Assembly: GCA_903872005.1 (NCBI GenBank)
Contig: CAIQJD010000444.1
Location: 1 to 9,876, forward strand
Origin: an uncultured bacterium
GTDB lineage: Bacteria > Chloroflexota > Anaerolineae > JACIWP01
Direction of reading: 5' to 3'
Length of the DNA: 9,876 nt
Numbering within the stretch: position 1 is the first letter of the stretch; every line of letters starts with the position of its first letter. This document shows, one piece after another, positions 1-5,492 of this stretch. The notes below the pieces were generated by a model. That model was not told where the DNA came from and searched no databases. It saw only the letters and a list, made by a program, of their open reading frames with translations. The position numbers and the translations under genes were made by a program.

Positions 1-1767
1 CGCCGTTTCGCTGATGACCTCGCCATACCGTTCCTTGATCTCGCCCAGGAACGGATCATAGACGTCCTCTTCGGTGTAGGTCAGGAACATTTCGCGCGGG
101 TCGCCATAGGCAACGTTGGGATTAGAGCCATAGTAAGGGAACGGGCCATTGCGCTGCAAGATGGGCGCTACCGGCCCCACAAGTCTGCCTACGTAGTCAA
201 TCGAAGGCTCGATATCCCACGGCATCGTGTTATGCGTCGGCGGAACCGATTCATCAGGAAAATCGGTCAGCGACTGAATGTCGGTGAAGATGAAGTGTTC
301 GTAGTTGAACGGCGGCATCACCGACAACCAATCCTGCGGCTGATAGTCCTGCAACGTGACAGAGTGCTGCGCGATGTAGACCTCTGCCTTGGGCACCGGC
401 GTGCGAATCGTGATGAACTGGAAGCTATCACGCCCTTGCGTGCCAATGGCCGTCACATCGTACTCGTGGCCGTCCACATAGAAGCGCTTCAGGAACCAGG
501 GATCGCCAGGCTCAATGTCCGGCGTGTACGGCGCGCTGTCCATGGACGAGTACGGAGCGCCCAGGCCGCGACCGAGGCGTACCACCGCCGCGTCATGCGC
601 GCTGTCCACGGTGACCAGGTGCACGAAGAAGGGGCTGACCGGCACGACGCCCATGTTCGGCACGGAGGTCTCGGAACCGTGGCGGTCAATGAAGCGGATC
701 GCCCCCGCCGCCAACGTGTGCGAGTGCGCCGGATCGTCGGGCAAGCGGTCGCCCACATAGCGCACCATCAACACGGCGTCGGAGTCGCCCACAGCGCTCA
801 GGGTCACCATGTAGTCGAGGAACATGACGGACTGGCCGGCGCTCAGGCGCACCGGGGCCAGAGCCAGCACAGCCAACTCATCGCCAGATAGCGGGACACC
901 GTCGGTATCCAGCGTATCGCGCGTGTTGTCCCCGTCGAAGTCCAGCCATTGCGAGAGGGGGAATCCCAATGCGCGCGCGAGGCTGTCTTCGCTGTGCACC
1001 TGCACGATGTCGGTGGTGCCATCGAAGTTCGCATCCAGACTGGTCAACCCATATCCATAGAGCGCATTGGCGGAAGTAGTATCCACCAACCCACTGCCAT
1101 TGAATAGGTCGCCCTGGCGCATAGCCATCGGGAAGACGAACTGCGTGGAGCCGGCTTCGCCAGCCCACGGGCGCGGCAACCGCCGGCCGGTCGCCTCTGG
1201 ATCCCAGGCGGTATCGGTCAGCATGTAGGTGTACTCTTCCATCAGCGCCGGCTGCACCACATCAACCGTTGGGCTGATGATGCCATTCGCATCCATGTCC
1301 TTGAACATGTGACGCGGTTCATACCACAGGCGCGGATAGACCTTCTCGGCGCTGTTATTGCCGCCGGCGAAAATCTGCTCGTACAGACGCTGATTTTCGT
1401 CAATCGTGTACAGCTCGTTCATCCAGAGCGGATCCCAGGTGATGAAGTCCTTGCGCGGGGCCTGGACGCCCTGAGGATCGGTGATGGACCCCATGTCCGT
1501 GTACGGAGCATCTTCCGGGATCCTGTCCGTCTCGGGGTCAAGGGCCGGAGTCGTGCGATCGCCGGCGCCTTCACTGTCGCGACCAAAGATGCGTAGCGTG
1601 TTGTACTCGCCCTGGTCCAACTGCTTCGCATCCACCTCTTGTGTCGCGCCTGACAACTTGCCGCTGGCCGCTGCAGGCGCTACAGCTCCACTGGGCAGTA
1701 CCCCTCCCAGAACCAGCAGTACTGTGATGATGGCACACAGTGCCCGCCAGGCATTTGTACTCCGCAT
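1..1767 (-). CDS. Large secreted protein of unknown family with calcium-loop-like motifs (3' end missing)
   Basis: The frame is open for 589 codons and runs off the left edge, so the C-terminus is missing. The ATG start is set by an AAGGAGG ribosome binding site 6 nt upstream, and a strong promoter lies further up. Residues 1-35 form a signal peptide: RxxxxxR near the N-terminus, a hydrophobic stretch at about 10-23, then an Ala-rich cleavage region. The mature part is acidic and rich in aromatics. It holds three EF-hand or dockerin-like Asp loops: D157-x-D159-x-N161-G, D245-x-N247-x-D249-G-x-x-D253, and D276-x-D278-x-D280 ending at D284. Segments near 313-326 and 427-441 (FYVDGHEYDVTAI) look like beta-sandwich strands of an S-layer or cell-surface protein, but that is a guess. 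I see no catalytic motif and do not recognise the family. An extracellular calcium-stabilised surface protein is the most economical reading. Confidence 0.85.
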   Translation of the reverse strand, partial: MRSTNAWRALCAIITVLLVLGGVLPSGAVAPAAASGKLSGATQEVDAKQLDQGEYNTLRIFGRDSEGAGDRTTPALDPETDRIPEDAPYTDMGSITDPQGVQAPRKDFITWDPLWMNELYTIDENQRLYEQIFAGGNNSAEKVYPRLWYEPRHMFKDMDANGIISPTVDVVQPALMEEYTYMLTDTAWDPEATGRRLPRPWAGEAGSTQFVFPMAMRQGDLFNGSGLVDTTSANALYGYGLTSLDANFDGTTDIVQVHSEDSLARALGFPLSQWLDFDGDNTRDTLDTDGVPLSGDELAVLALAPVRLSAGQSVMFLDYMVTLSAVGDSDAVLMVRYVGDRLPDDPAHSHTLAAGAIRFIDRHGSETSVPNMGVVPVSPFFVHLVTVDSAHDAAVVRLGRGLGAPYSSMDSAPYTPDIEPGDPWFLKRFYVDGHEYDVTAIGTQGRDSFQFITIRTPVPKAEVYIAQHSVTLQDYQPQDWLSVMPPFNYEHFIFTDIQSLTDFPDESVPPTHNTMPWDIEPSIDYVGRLVGPVAPILQRNGPFPYYGSNPNVAYGDPREMFLTYTEEDVYDPFLGEIKERYGEVISETA

Positions 1768-1825
1768 TTGCTTCCTCCTTGCCAGCTCAAAACTATGGTC
1801 TGCAATCATCCGCGCGCGTTCGGTT

Positions 1826-1836
1826 GGTTCAGAACC
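1826..1836. repeat. Short inverted repeat GGTTC-A-GAACC in the 5' leader
   Basis: Two 5-bp arms separated by one base lie about 15-25 nt downstream of the predicted start of the secreted protein transcript. A one-base loop cannot form an RNA hairpin, so a dimeric DNA-binding protein site is the only sensible function. Chance remains possible. Confidence 0.25.
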
Positions 1837-1858
1837 TTCTATTCTCCGTCACGTCTAC

Positions 1859-1887
1859 ATAATATCACACAAACGAGTCAGTGTCAA
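1859..1887 (-). promoter_or_regulatory. Sigma70-type promoter of the large secreted protein gene
   Basis: On the minus strand, a perfect -35 TTGACA (1887-1882) is followed by a 17-nt spacer and -10 TATTAT (1864-1859). Transcription would begin near 1852, giving a leader of about 85 nt before the ATG at 1767. Confidence 0.8.
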
Positions 1888-1912
1888 TAGAATCCACAGA
1901 CTGCGACCAATC

Positions 1913-1924
1913 CTTAAGTTTAAG
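1913..1924. repeat. Short inverted repeat CTTAA-gt-TTAAG between divergent promoters
   Basis: A 5+5 bp AT-rich palindrome lies about 25 bp upstream of the -35 box of the secreted protein promoter, in an otherwise GC-rich region. It could be a regulator site or an UP-like element. Nothing else in the rest of 1890-2090 looks functional: the frames there lack ribosome binding sites and recognisable protein sequence. Confidence 0.25.
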
Positions 1925-2090
1925 AATCCTTGATACCAATGGAAAGCGGTCAGATAGACGCCAGCGCAGGTCGAACAAGGTTGCACTCTCTCGCCGCGCC
2001 CGGTCGCGCTCCCCCATACAGGTGAACGGGAAGTTTCATTAACTTTAGGACGCCGCACGAAGAGTGAAGATACGGGCAATGCCGGCGCGA

Positions 2091-2119
2091 TTGCTCAGTC
2101 AGGTCAACCCTGGTATAAT
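2091..2119 (+). promoter_or_regulatory. Extended -10 promoter of the M14 carboxypeptidase gene
   Basis: The -35 is TTGCTC (2091-2096), the spacer is 17 nt, and a perfect -10 TATAAT (2114-2119) is preceded by the extended -10 element TGG. The start of transcription near 2126 leaves a leader of only about 22 nt with a GAGGGG ribosome binding site at 2139-2144, 4 nt before the ATG. Confidence 0.8.
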
Positions 2120-2148
2120 CGGATCGTTCGCAAGAAACGAGGGGTCTC

Positions 2149-3696
2149 ATGAGCAAGCCAACTCCCTGGGTTCGGAGGCTCGCGCGTTGGGCCGTCATGC
2201 TGCCGGCGCTGATGATCCTTGCCGGCGGCCCGGTGTCACCGGCGGCCCAAGAAGCGCTGCCCGCCCCCCCGAGGCTGGCACAGATCTACGCCCCTACCTC
2301 CCAAGAGCGCACCGCCTTGGCCGCCCTGGGGCTCGACATCTTCAACGCCGATGAACAGGGCATTGTCGCCCGACTGACGCCGGCCCAGAGCCAGGCCATC
2401 ATCCAGCAGGGCTACGTGATCCGCTTCCTGCCGGCGACCGCCGCGATCCAGGTAGATAAGTCCTTTCATTACTACTATGGCGCGATGGACCGCATGCGCC
2501 AAGTCGTCGCGGCCTATCCCCAGATCACCCGCCAGGTCAGCCTGGGCGCGACCGAAGGCGGCCTGCCCATCTATGCCCTGAATATCAGCGCCCAGCCGGA
2601 TAGCGCCAAACCGGGCGTCCTCATCTTCGCGCTGACTCACGCGCGCGAACACCTCACCGTCGAGATGGCCCTCTTCATTATCAACTTTCTCACGCAGGAA
2701 TACGGCCACACAGCGGCAGTCACCAACCTCGTGAACGAGCGCGATATCTGGATCATCCCGGTGCTCAACCCCGACGGCGAGATGTACGACGTTCAGACCG
2801 GCTATTACCAATATTGGCGCAAGAACCGCCGGCCTAACCCCAACGGCTCTTTCGGCGTAGACCTCAATCGCAACTTCGGTTATCGCTGGGGCTGCTGCGG
2901 CGGCTCCAGCGGCAACCCCGGCGACATGGAGTATCGCGGGCCGGCCCCCTTCTCAGAGATTGAGACGACCCTCCTGCGTCAGTTCGTCGAAGCGCGCCCG
3001 CATTTGACCACTTCACTGAGCCTTCATACTTACAGCGAGTTAGTCCTGTGGCCCTATGGCTACACTACCGAGGCTTTGCCGCCCGACATGAACGCCGGCG
3101 ATTATGCCGCGTTCGTCGCCCTGGGCCAGGAGATGGCGCGTCGCAACGGCTACCGCGCCATGCAAGCCAGCGACCTCTACATCACGGACGGCGGCAGCGA
3201 CGACTGGTTATATGCGGAGCGTGGCATCTTCGCCTTCACGATGGAGATGTACCCCCGCTACAGCAATCCCGGCTTCTATCCGCCCGGCAACATCATCGCC
3301 CGCGAGACAGAGCGCAATCGCTCCGCCGTCGAATACCTCCTGGGGATGGCCGACTATCCCCGGCGCGCCGCCGGCGCCGGCGGGGATATCATCCCGCCGC
3401 AAGTGAGTCTGACGGAACCGGGCGCCGGTGCGCGCCCGCCAGCTACCCTGACCCTGCGCGCCCTGGCGCAAGACAACGTTGCCGTCACCTTAGTAGAATT
3501 CCTCGTAGATGGCGCGAGCATCGCCCTCGACGCCCAGTCCCCCTTCGAGACCCGCTGGACGCCGCCAACGACAGGCGTGTTCACCCTCCAAGCGCGCGCC
3601 TTCGATGCCGCCCAGAATATCGGGACTTCGACCGTGGTGACGACTCTCGTGGGCTTGCCCCAGGCGCTCCCCCTCATCCAGACCGGCTCCCATTGA
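2149..3696 (+). CDS. Secreted zinc carboxypeptidase, M14 family, carboxypeptidase T-like
   Basis: This 515-residue extracellular metallopeptidase removes C-terminal residues from peptides. A signal peptide (about 1-33: Arg pairs, then a hydrophobic core at 15-26) is followed by a short propeptide region (about 35-100). The catalytic domain spans about 105-405. Visible active-site elements are H164 and E167 (HAREH) plus H293 (SLHTYSE) as zinc ligands, R227 (WRKNRR) and N240-R241 (DLNRNF) for the substrate carboxylate, and E366 (FTMEMYP) as general base. The segments GCCGGSSGNP, ASDLYITDGG and NPGFYPP closely match my memory of Thermoactinomyces carboxypeptidase T. Residues about 414-502 form an added immunoglobulin-like beta domain (PPQVSLTEP ... 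FLVDG ... FDAAQN) typical of secreted bacterial enzymes. No sortase motif or membrane anchor is seen, so the protein is probably released or non-covalently surface-bound. It is monocistronic and divergent from another secreted protein gene. Confidence 0.96.
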   Translation: MSKPTPWVRRLARWAVMLPALMILAGGPVSPAAQEALPAPPRLAQIYAPTSQERTALAALGLDIFNADEQGIVARLTPAQSQAIIQQGYVIRFLPATAAIQVDKSFHYYYGAMDRMRQVVAAYPQITRQVSLGATEGGLPIYALNISAQPDSAKPGVLIFALTHAREHLTVEMALFIINFLTQEYGHTAAVTNLVNERDIWIIPVLNPDGEMYDVQTGYYQYWRKNRRPNPNGSFGVDLNRNFGYRWGCCGGSSGNPGDMEYRGPAPFSEIETTLLRQFVEARPHLTTSLSLHTYSELVLWPYGYTTEALPPDMNAGDYAAFVALGQEMARRNGYRAMQASDLYITDGGSDDWLYAERGIFAFTMEMYPRYSNPGFYPPGNIIARETERNRSAVEYLLGMADYPRRAAGAGGDIIPPQVSLTEPGAGARPPATLTLRALAQDNVAVTLVEFLVDGASIALDAQSPFETRWTPPTTGVFTLQARAFDAAQNIGTSTVVTTLVGLPQALPLIQTGSH

Positions 3697-3697
3697 C

Positions 3698-3713
3698 CGG
3701 CCGGCGCCGGCCG
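3698..3713. repeat. 16-bp GC palindrome just after the carboxypeptidase stop
   Basis: CGGCCGGCGCCGGCCG is a perfect palindrome starting 1 bp after the stop codon. It is built from overlapping copies of the GCCGGC hexamer that is over-represented throughout the window. It may add to transcript 3'-end structure or simply reflect hexamer enrichment. Confidence 0.6.
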
Positions 3714-3724
3714 CCGGACGCGTC

Positions 3725-3760
3725 GAGGCCGGGTTCACCATACTCGATGAACCCGGCCTC
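3725..3760. terminator. Hairpin between convergent genes, probable bidirectional terminator
   Basis: Perfect 12-bp arms, GAGGCCGGGTTC (3725-3736) and GAACCCGGCCTC (3749-3760), enclose a 12-nt loop. The element sits between the stop of the M14 gene (3696) and the stop of the converging FmdB gene (3822), the expected place for a shared terminator. There is no T-run on either side, so this is a U-less or 3'-end-stabilising hairpin and not a classic intrinsic terminator. Confidence 0.6.
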
Positions 3761-3821
3761 CCTGTGGTTACTGTCCCACGGTCAACCTATGAAGCGCACG
3801 GCTTCGTTAGTGCTGCATCCC

Positions 3822-4025
3822 TCAGGTCGGCCCGCATGAGCTGCCGGCCGAGCTGCTGCTTCCGCTCGTCTTGTTGCCGCCGGCAAAGCCAAAGAGCGAG
3901 AGCGCCTTCCGCACCAGCCCGGAGCCACACTTCGGACAAGTGATCTCTTCCGGTTTCGTGCTGCTCCGCACCAGCTTCTCAAAATGCTCATCGCACTGCT
4001 CACACTGATATTCGTAGATCGGCAT
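3822..4025 (-). CDS. FmdB-family zinc ribbon protein
   Basis: A 67-residue protein starting MPIYEYQC, the hallmark of the FmdB/CxxC_CXXC_SSSS putative regulatory family. Two cysteine pairs, C8-x-x-C11 and C30-x-x-C33, form one zinc-binding ribbon. The tail from about residue 52 is Ser/Gly-rich and ends near SSCGPT, as is common in this family. The function of the family is not settled: some members were proposed to regulate amidase/formamidase genes, and the fold suggests nucleic acid or protein binding. The ATG has an AGAGGT ribosome binding site 5 nt upstream. The start lies 21 nt after the stop of the thioredoxin-like gene, so the two are likely cotranscribed. Length and sequence look intact. 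Confidence 0.93.
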   Translation of the reverse strand: MPIYEYQCEQCDEHFEKLVRSSTKPEEITCPKCGSGLVRKALSLFGFAGGNKTSGSSSSAGSSCGPT

Positions 4026-4046
4026 ACGCCACCTCTTGTCTCGCGA

Positions 4047-4394
4047 CTAATTCTTGCGCCCAGGCAAACCTTTGGCGCGGCGGTCCTGATCCACCAGGAA
4101 CATCAGTTGATACGTATCCACCCCACCGCTGGCCTTCAACTCTCCATTGACCAACACCAACGGATAGGCATACTTGTTGGCTTCCACGGCCTGCGCCAGA
4201 TCAGCATACTGCGCCCGCGTCTCCGGCGTCTCGGCGTCGTGGTATTCGACAGCCACTTCCTCGCCGAACATGCTGTTCAAGAACTGCTTCGCAATCTGCA
4301 CGGTCTCCTCCGAAGACCGACGTGGGCCTCAGCCATAGCGCGTGCAGGACTCTCCACAGCGATTCCCGATCACTGTGATCTGCGTCTGTACCAT
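4047..4394 (-). CDS. YuzD-like thioredoxin-fold protein with in-frame UGA, candidate selenoprotein
   Basis: From the ATG at 4394 the frame runs 115 codons to a TAG, interrupted once by TGA at codon 22 (4331-4329). The same frame continues on both sides. N-terminal MVQTQITVIG is a typical first beta strand of a thioredoxin fold, followed by C13-GES-C17-TRYG-[UGA22]-GP and the helix SSEETVQIAKQF. Then come a second strand (VAVEYHDAE), a helix and KYAYPLVLVNGEL, the cis-Pro and NGE signature seen in YuzD/DUF1462 and glutaredoxin-like proteins. If UGA is decoded as selenocysteine, the redox site is CxxxCxxxxU. A small disulfide, persulfide or selenenyl redox role in the cytoplasm is inferred. A conventional annotation would start at GTG 4301 (84 residues, ribosome binding site GGAGG 5 nt upstream) and lose the whole redox motif. 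Alternatives are a nonsense-mutated pseudogene, a sequencing error in a Cys codon, or real reinitiation at 4301. The gene itself is well supported; selenocysteine is about an even bet. Confidence 0.8.
4301..4319 (-). promoter_or_regulatory. Candidate bacterial SECIS hairpin after the in-frame UGA
   Basis: In the mRNA, CGGUCUUC (4319-4312) pairs with GGAGACCG (4308-4301) through eight consecutive pairs including one U-G wobble, closing a GGA triloop (4311-4309). Seventeen nucleotides separate the UGA from the loop, and the loop begins with G. This matches the loose bacterial SECIS description (loop about 16-37 nt from UGA, G in the first two loop positions). It lacks the E. coli fdhF-type GGUC loop and bulged U. 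The same GGAGG could serve as a ribosome binding site for a GTG at 4301. Confidence 0.45.
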
Positions 4395-4400
4395 TCTCTG

Positions 4401-4406
4401 CCTCCT
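4401..4406 (-). promoter_or_regulatory. Ribosome binding site fixing the start of the thioredoxin-like gene
   Basis: AGGAGG on the minus strand lies 6 nt upstream of the ATG at 4394. A perfect Shine-Dalgarno at this place argues that translation starts upstream of the UGA, and so that the UGA must be passed or terminates a 21-residue peptide. Confidence 0.85.
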
Positions 4407-4417
4407 GTTTGGACATT

Positions 4418-4434
4418 ATACCCTACCAGGGTAT
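4418..4434. promoter_or_regulatory. CsoR/CstR-type operator palindrome over the transcription start
   Basis: ATACCCT-acc-AGGGTAT has perfect 7-bp arms. It lies between the -10 box and the ribosome binding site of the thioredoxin-like/FmdB operon and covers the predicted start near 4432. The TACCC...GGGTA pattern is the general form of operators bound by CsoR/CstR/RcnR-family (DUF156) repressors that sense copper, persulfides or other reactive species. The regulator gene is not in the window, so the assignment rests on the motif alone. Confidence 0.55.
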
Positions 4435-4438
4435 GCCT

Positions 4439-4467
4439 ATTATAGCATGTTCCGACCGGCCTGTCAA
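4439..4467 (-). promoter_or_regulatory. Consensus promoter of the thioredoxin-like/FmdB operon
   Basis: On the minus strand: -35 TTGACA (4467-4462), 17-nt spacer, extended -10 TGC, then TATAAT (4444-4439). Every consensus base is present. The -35 overlaps the last codons and stop of the upstream epimerase gene, so the operon is separated from the preceding genes without spare sequence. Such a strong promoter fits control by a repressor at the adjoining palindrome. Confidence 0.88.
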
Positions 4468-5450
4468 ATACCCTCATAGCCGCGTGGATGCCGGCGATGC
4501 CACTCCCACGCGCTGGCGACAATATCTTCCAACGCCGGCATGCGTGGTCGCCATCCCAACTCGCGCTGAATCTTCTCTGAGCTGGCAATCAGGATCGGCG
4601 GATCACCCGGCCGGCGTTCCGTCTCCACCGCCGGGATGGGCTGCCCGGTCACGCGCCGACAGGTCTCGATCACCTGGCGTACCGAAAAACCACTCCCGTT
4701 GCCCAGGTTATAGATCAGCGTCTCGCGCTCGGTCAACGCCTGCAACGCCAACAGATGCGCCTCGGCCAGATCATCCACATGAATGTAGTCGCGCACGCAT
4801 GTCCCATCCGGCGTGGGATAGTCCACCCCAAAGATGTTGATCTGGGCGCGCTGCCCCATCGCCACTTGCAGCGTCAACGGGATCAAATGCGTCTCCGGGT
4901 GGTGATCCTCGCCCCGATCCGGCCGGCCACCCGCAGCATTGAAATAGCGCAGCGCCGCATAGCGCAACCCATGCAACTGATGGAACCAACCGAGCATCCG
5001 CTCCACCAATAACTTCGACTCGCCATAGGCGCTGGCCGGCTGCAAGGCCGTCGTCTCGCGGATCGGTTCATCGCCGCCGGCGAAACCGTACACCGCCGCC
5101 GTCGAAGAGAAGACCACTTTCTGCACGCCGACGTCCAGACATGCCTCCAACAGATTGAGCGTGTGCATCGTATTGTTGCGGAAGTAGCGCGCTGGCGTTT
5201 TCATAGACTCGCCAGCCTCAATGAAAGCCGCGAACTGCATCACCGCTTCAATGCCATAGTCCCGCAAGACCCGCTCCACGCTCAGCCGGTCGGCCAGATC
5301 GCCCCAGACAAACGTCGCGCCGGCCGGCACGGCCGCCCGGTGTCCCTTGACCAACGAATCGAGGATGACCACGTCATGGCCGGCCTCCAGCAGCCGGCGC
5401 GCCGTGGCGCTGCCGATATATCCAGCCCCGCCAGATACCAGAATTTTCAT
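4464..5450 (-). CDS. galE: UDP-glucose 4-epimerase, extended SDR family
   Basis: This 328-residue cytoplasmic enzyme interconverts UDP-glucose and UDP-galactose with bound NAD. The N-terminal Rossmann motif is G7-x-x-G10-x-x-G13 (GGAGYIG) with D31 ending the second strand. The catalytic triad is S115/S116/T117 (SSTAAVYG), Y142 and K146 (YGESK). The substrate-binding features RYFNAAG (168-174), the TCVRDYIHVDDLAEAH block (217-232) and the ERRPGDPP loop are intact. Length is close to E. coli GalE (338). The position I align to E. coli Tyr299, which limits N-acetyl substrates, is Leu287, so UDP-GlcNAc/GalNAc epimerisation is possible. The ATG has GGAG 7 nt upstream. It follows the amidohydrolase gene by 42 nt and is probably cotranscribed. 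In this setting it may feed cell-surface glycan synthesis. Confidence 0.93.
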   Translation of the reverse strand: MKILVSGGAGYIGSATARRLLEAGHDVVILDSLVKGHRAAVPAGATFVWGDLADRLSVERVLRDYGIEAVMQFAAFIEAGESMKTPARYFRNNTMHTLNLLEACLDVGVQKVVFSSTAAVYGFAGGDEPIRETTALQPASAYGESKLLVERMLGWFHQLHGLRYAALRYFNAAGGRPDRGEDHHPETHLIPLTLQVAMGQRAQINIFGVDYPTPDGTCVRDYIHVDDLAEAHLLALQALTERETLIYNLGNGSGFSVRQVIETCRRVTGQPIPAVETERRPGDPPILIASSEKIQRELGWRPRMPALEDIVASAWEWHRRHPRGYEGI

Positions 5451-5492
5451 GGGCTTTCTCCGCCTTTCTCCTTCATGCGCTTCCGTGGCGCA

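Noticed and set aside
2236..2811. A 191-codon minus-strand frame inside the carboxypeptidase gene
   Set aside because: The M14 protein is unmistakable on the other strand, and this frame has no ribosome binding site or domain.
4047..4394. Genetic code reassignment of TGA
   Set aside because: The M14, galE, amidohydrolase, deacetylase and MFS genes all end with TGA at the expected family length, so TGA is a stop here.
4201..4416. A 71-codon minus-strand frame starting near the thioredoxin-like gene
   Set aside because: It is out of frame with the YuzD-like protein, Arg-rich and shows no fold signature. A frameshift is not needed because the sequences on both sides of the UGA are already in the same frame.
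4415..4420. A second TATAAT close to the thioredoxin-like ribosome binding site
   Set aside because: It has no -35 at a suitable distance, and its start site would fall in the ribosome binding site. It belongs to the operator region.
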